NCBI GenBank assembly: GCA_020002185.1
Contig: CM034534.1
Coordinates: 62,986,771-63,050,770, forward strand
Length of the DNA stretch: 64,000 bases
DNA from: Paraescarpia echinospica
Lineage: Eukaryota; Annelida; Polychaeta; Sabellida; Siboglinidae
Reading direction: 5' to 3'
Shown here: one piece after another, positions 61,859 to 64,000 of the stretch
How positions within the stretch are numbered: the first letter of the stretch is position 1
How the letters are laid out: each line of letters begins with the position of its first letter
Program-made: the position numbers and the translations under genes
The notes under the pieces: generated by a model
The model's input: the letters and a program-made list of their open reading frames with translations, nothing else
What the model was told of the DNA's origin: nothing
The model's database searches: none

Positions 61859-61877
61859 CTACACAGATAACAACAAC

Positions 61878-61944
61878 TATGTCTGTACATGTCCCTCCAT
61901 ATAGACATAGGTTTTCAGCTCACTCATCTAGACAGATAACAACT
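61878..61944 (-). pseudogene. Decayed tandem copy of the start of the EGF exon 61637-61858
   Basis: Repeats the block 61808-61877 (TGTCTGTACATGTCCCTCC then ATAGACA...). The copy includes an acceptor-like TCTGTCTAG followed by GATGAG, but the next cysteine codon is a stop (TGA). Confidence 0.75.
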
Positions 61945-62199
61945 CTGTGTGTATACTCATCTAAACAGATAACTATATGTACACATCCATGCATAAAACA
62001 TAGTACAGGTACTTCATGCACTTGTCTAGATAGATAACAACAACTCTTTCTATACACATCCCTTCATACACGTAAGAATGCAGTTTTTTCACAAGAAAAT
62101 ATAATCACTTTAAACCTCTGTGTTAGAGGGCAGGAAGAGACCACTGCTGAGATGGGAGGACTGTATTGTGGGATTTTAGAAAGTCGGAGGAAGATGAAA

Positions 62200-62870
62200 G
62201 GTGGACGGGGGAGGGTGCTAACAGAGAGCTGTGGAAGGAGGGGGCTGCTGACAAGGAGCTGCGGAGGGAGGGGGCTGCTGACAAGGAGCTGCGGAGGGAG
62301 GGGGCTGCTGACAGGGAGCAGGGGGGGGGGGGCTGCTGACGGAGAAGTGGAGGGAGGATGCTGCTGACAGGGAGCAGTGGAGGGAGGGGGCTGCTGACAG
62401 GGAGCAGTGGAGGAGGGGGCTGCTGACGAAGGGGAGCAGTGGAGGGAGGGGGCTGCTGACAGGGAGGCATAGAGGGAGGGCTGCTGACGGGGAGCAGTGG
62501 AGGGAGGGGGCTGCTGACAGGGAGCAGTGGGGGGAAGGAGCTGCTGACAGGAAGCAGGGGAGGGAGGGGGCTGCTGACAGGGAGCAGTGGAGGGAAGGAG
62601 CTGCTGACAGGGAGCAGTGGAGGGAGGGGGCTGCTGGCAGGGAGTAGTGGAGGGAAGGGACTGCTGACAGGGAGCAGTGGAGGGAGGGGGCTGCTGACAG
62701 GGAGAAGTGGAGGGAGGATGCTGCTGACAGGGAGCAGTGGAGGGAGGGGGCTGCTGACAGGGAGCAGTGCAGTGAGGGGGCTGCTGACAGGGATGAGTGG
62801 AGGGAGGGGGCTGCTGACAGGGAGGAGTGGAGGGAGGGGGCTGCTGACAGGAGCAGTGGAGGGCAACTAC
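62200..62870. repeat. 30-bp G-rich minisatellite (~22 copies)
   Basis: Unit GAGGGAGGGGGCTGCTGACA plus GGGAGCAGTG. Because the unit has no stops on the minus strand, three Pro/Ser-rich frames of 235-275 codons appear there; they are artefacts. Confidence 0.96.
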
Positions 62871-64000
62871 AGCAAGTCCAGTGCAGTGCAATGCATGATC
62901 TACACCTCACTCCTGTACAAAGCAACCAGGAGGAAAAAAGTTAACAATGTTGTCATAAATTACCGTATTTGTTCTATTAAGGTGGCTGCATTTGCTATCA
63001 TATGCTTCTTTGGAATTAATCATTTCTAATTTAAATAATTTTGAAGATAAACTAACCATTTTTTCTCAGAGTTTGCCTAAGACACTAAACAATACTCCAG
63101 ACCAAAAAGAATTGATTTTGATGTTGTTTAGAGATATTTAAATGGGTTTAAAGACAATTACAAAATATGTCAAAAATCACCCTAAAATTGCATTTTATTT
63201 CATTTTGAGAAACTCCCCAAAACAAAAATTTGTATGGTTGTAAGTATAAACATGTTATTGACATTCACACGGGTTTTTTTGTAAACAAATGCATATCAAG
63301 TTTGATACAGCTTCATAAACATTTTGCTACAATATTGAAAGACAGCAAAAATCCGTACTGATTTTTGGCACGACCCCTTCACCAAACATAAAACCATCCC
63401 GTGCAATTTTGGGTAAACACAAGTCGAGTTCATATGCCAAGTTATGGCTTTGTGAGTATTGTAGTTTTTTTAAAAAGTTACATTAAGTAATACTTCCTGG
63501 TTGTTACTGATAATATAAGTGTCACCAGATGCTTGTTTTTTGCTTAGAATGTGACTTTTTTTACTGGCATGTGGCTTATTTCAACACGATTTGACAGACA
63601 CTTCTATTACTGAGATTTCCCCCCAAAGTTTTCCCGCTAAGTTGTCTCATGTTATTGTGTTACTAAAGGCCACCTGTAGAACTTTTTGTGGTAGACAAGA
63701 TTGATTGACACCTGCTGGGGTCAGTCACGTGTCATTGCAAATGGCAGCTGAGGTCAGGCATTATCGGAGAATAAACAAAACTACCGCCAGTATTTGGTGA
63801 TTTTACAGCGTGATGCATTTAGGTAATTATAATACATGTGGCATGAGAATAACCAGACTATATGATCTGCATTCATGGTGAACGAATTTATATTTGAACT
63901 GGGCTGACGCACACGTGATCGTCACTATGGAAACATCGTCAGTTTCCAAGAATCTAAAAAGGGACTTTCCGCAGACATACTAAAAATACTAATTTTTAAA
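62871..64000. other. Right flank, nothing recognised
   Basis: AT-rich sequence with no coding module, repeat array or terminal-repeat element that I can support. It probably belongs to the intron upstream of the exon at 61858. Confidence 0.45.

Noticed and set aside
62064..62925. Pro/Ser-rich mucin-like frames
   Set aside because: Three overlapping frames through a 30-bp minisatellite; no splice borders, no domain.

Overview
This is animal (metazoan) genomic DNA, not bacterial. It has small exons with consensus GT-AG introns, introns full of minisatellites, several families of non-LTR retrotransposons, tRNA-derived SINEs and MITEs, and a run of exactly 1000 N (an assembly gap). The repeat families (a CR1-type LINE with a 2A-like motif and a PHD finger, L2/CR1-like LINEs, a tRNA-SINE family, a long-TIR transposon with an orphan protein) point to a marine invertebrate, most plausibly a mollusc or other lophotrochozoan, with a lancelet as the alternative. 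That placement is inference; no species can be named from the sequence.

The window is dominated by ONE host gene on the minus strand. I resolved 26 internal exons between 61858 (5' side) and 3022 (3' side), about 4.34 kb of coding sequence or roughly 1450 codons. Both gene ends lie outside the window. Exon lengths and splice phases are mutually consistent at every junction except one. Deduced module order, N to C: EGF, EGF, WxxW (CILP/mucin type, split over two exons), EGF, EGF, further EGFs, a damaged EGF, EGF, LamG/pentraxin-like fold (three exons), HYR (two exons), Sushi/CCP, a ~140-residue cysteine-poor spacer (three exons), four ephrin-receptor-like GCC2/GCC3 cysteine modules (one exon each), EGF, EGF, NIDO (two exons). 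This is a mosaic extracellular-matrix or cell-surface protein related in parts to SVEP1/polydom and to nidogen-domain proteins, in an order I do not recognise.

The one broken junction is at 43.5 kb. A long, apparently intact CR1-type LINE (43542 to about 47330) ends with its (GAA)n tail directly against the coding sequence of an EGF exon, whose 5' half is missing.

Layout from left to right: 1-3.0 kb, minisatellites around the N gap; 3.0-5.6 kb, NIDO exons, the second tightly flanked by two MITEs; 5.9-8.0 kb, a dead LINE; 8.3-9.0 kb, two EGF exons; 9.3-15.2 kb, a 17-bp minisatellite split by a pair of 450-bp MITEs and a LINE; 15.6-21.3 kb, four GCC2/3 exons among minisatellites; 23.1-27.3 kb, spacer and Sushi exons with a 29-bp minisatellite; 27.9-30.2 kb, HYR exons; 30.4-37.9 kb, a dead CR1-type LINE carrying a piggyBac-type MITE and a tandem pair of probable tyrosine-recombinase (DIRS/Ngaro-like) elements; 39.2-43.5 kb, LamG and EGF exons plus a foldback element holding a copied piece of a host exon; 43.5-47.3 kb, the intact LINE; 48.4-61.9 kb, EGF and WxxW exons with minisatellites (two of which amplify a host splice donor), an L2-like LINE and a long-TIR transposon; 62.2-62.9 kb, a last minisatellite; 62.9-64.0 kb, nothing recognised.

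Most long open frames in the window are artefacts of minisatellites whose unit contains no stop codon. They are not genes.
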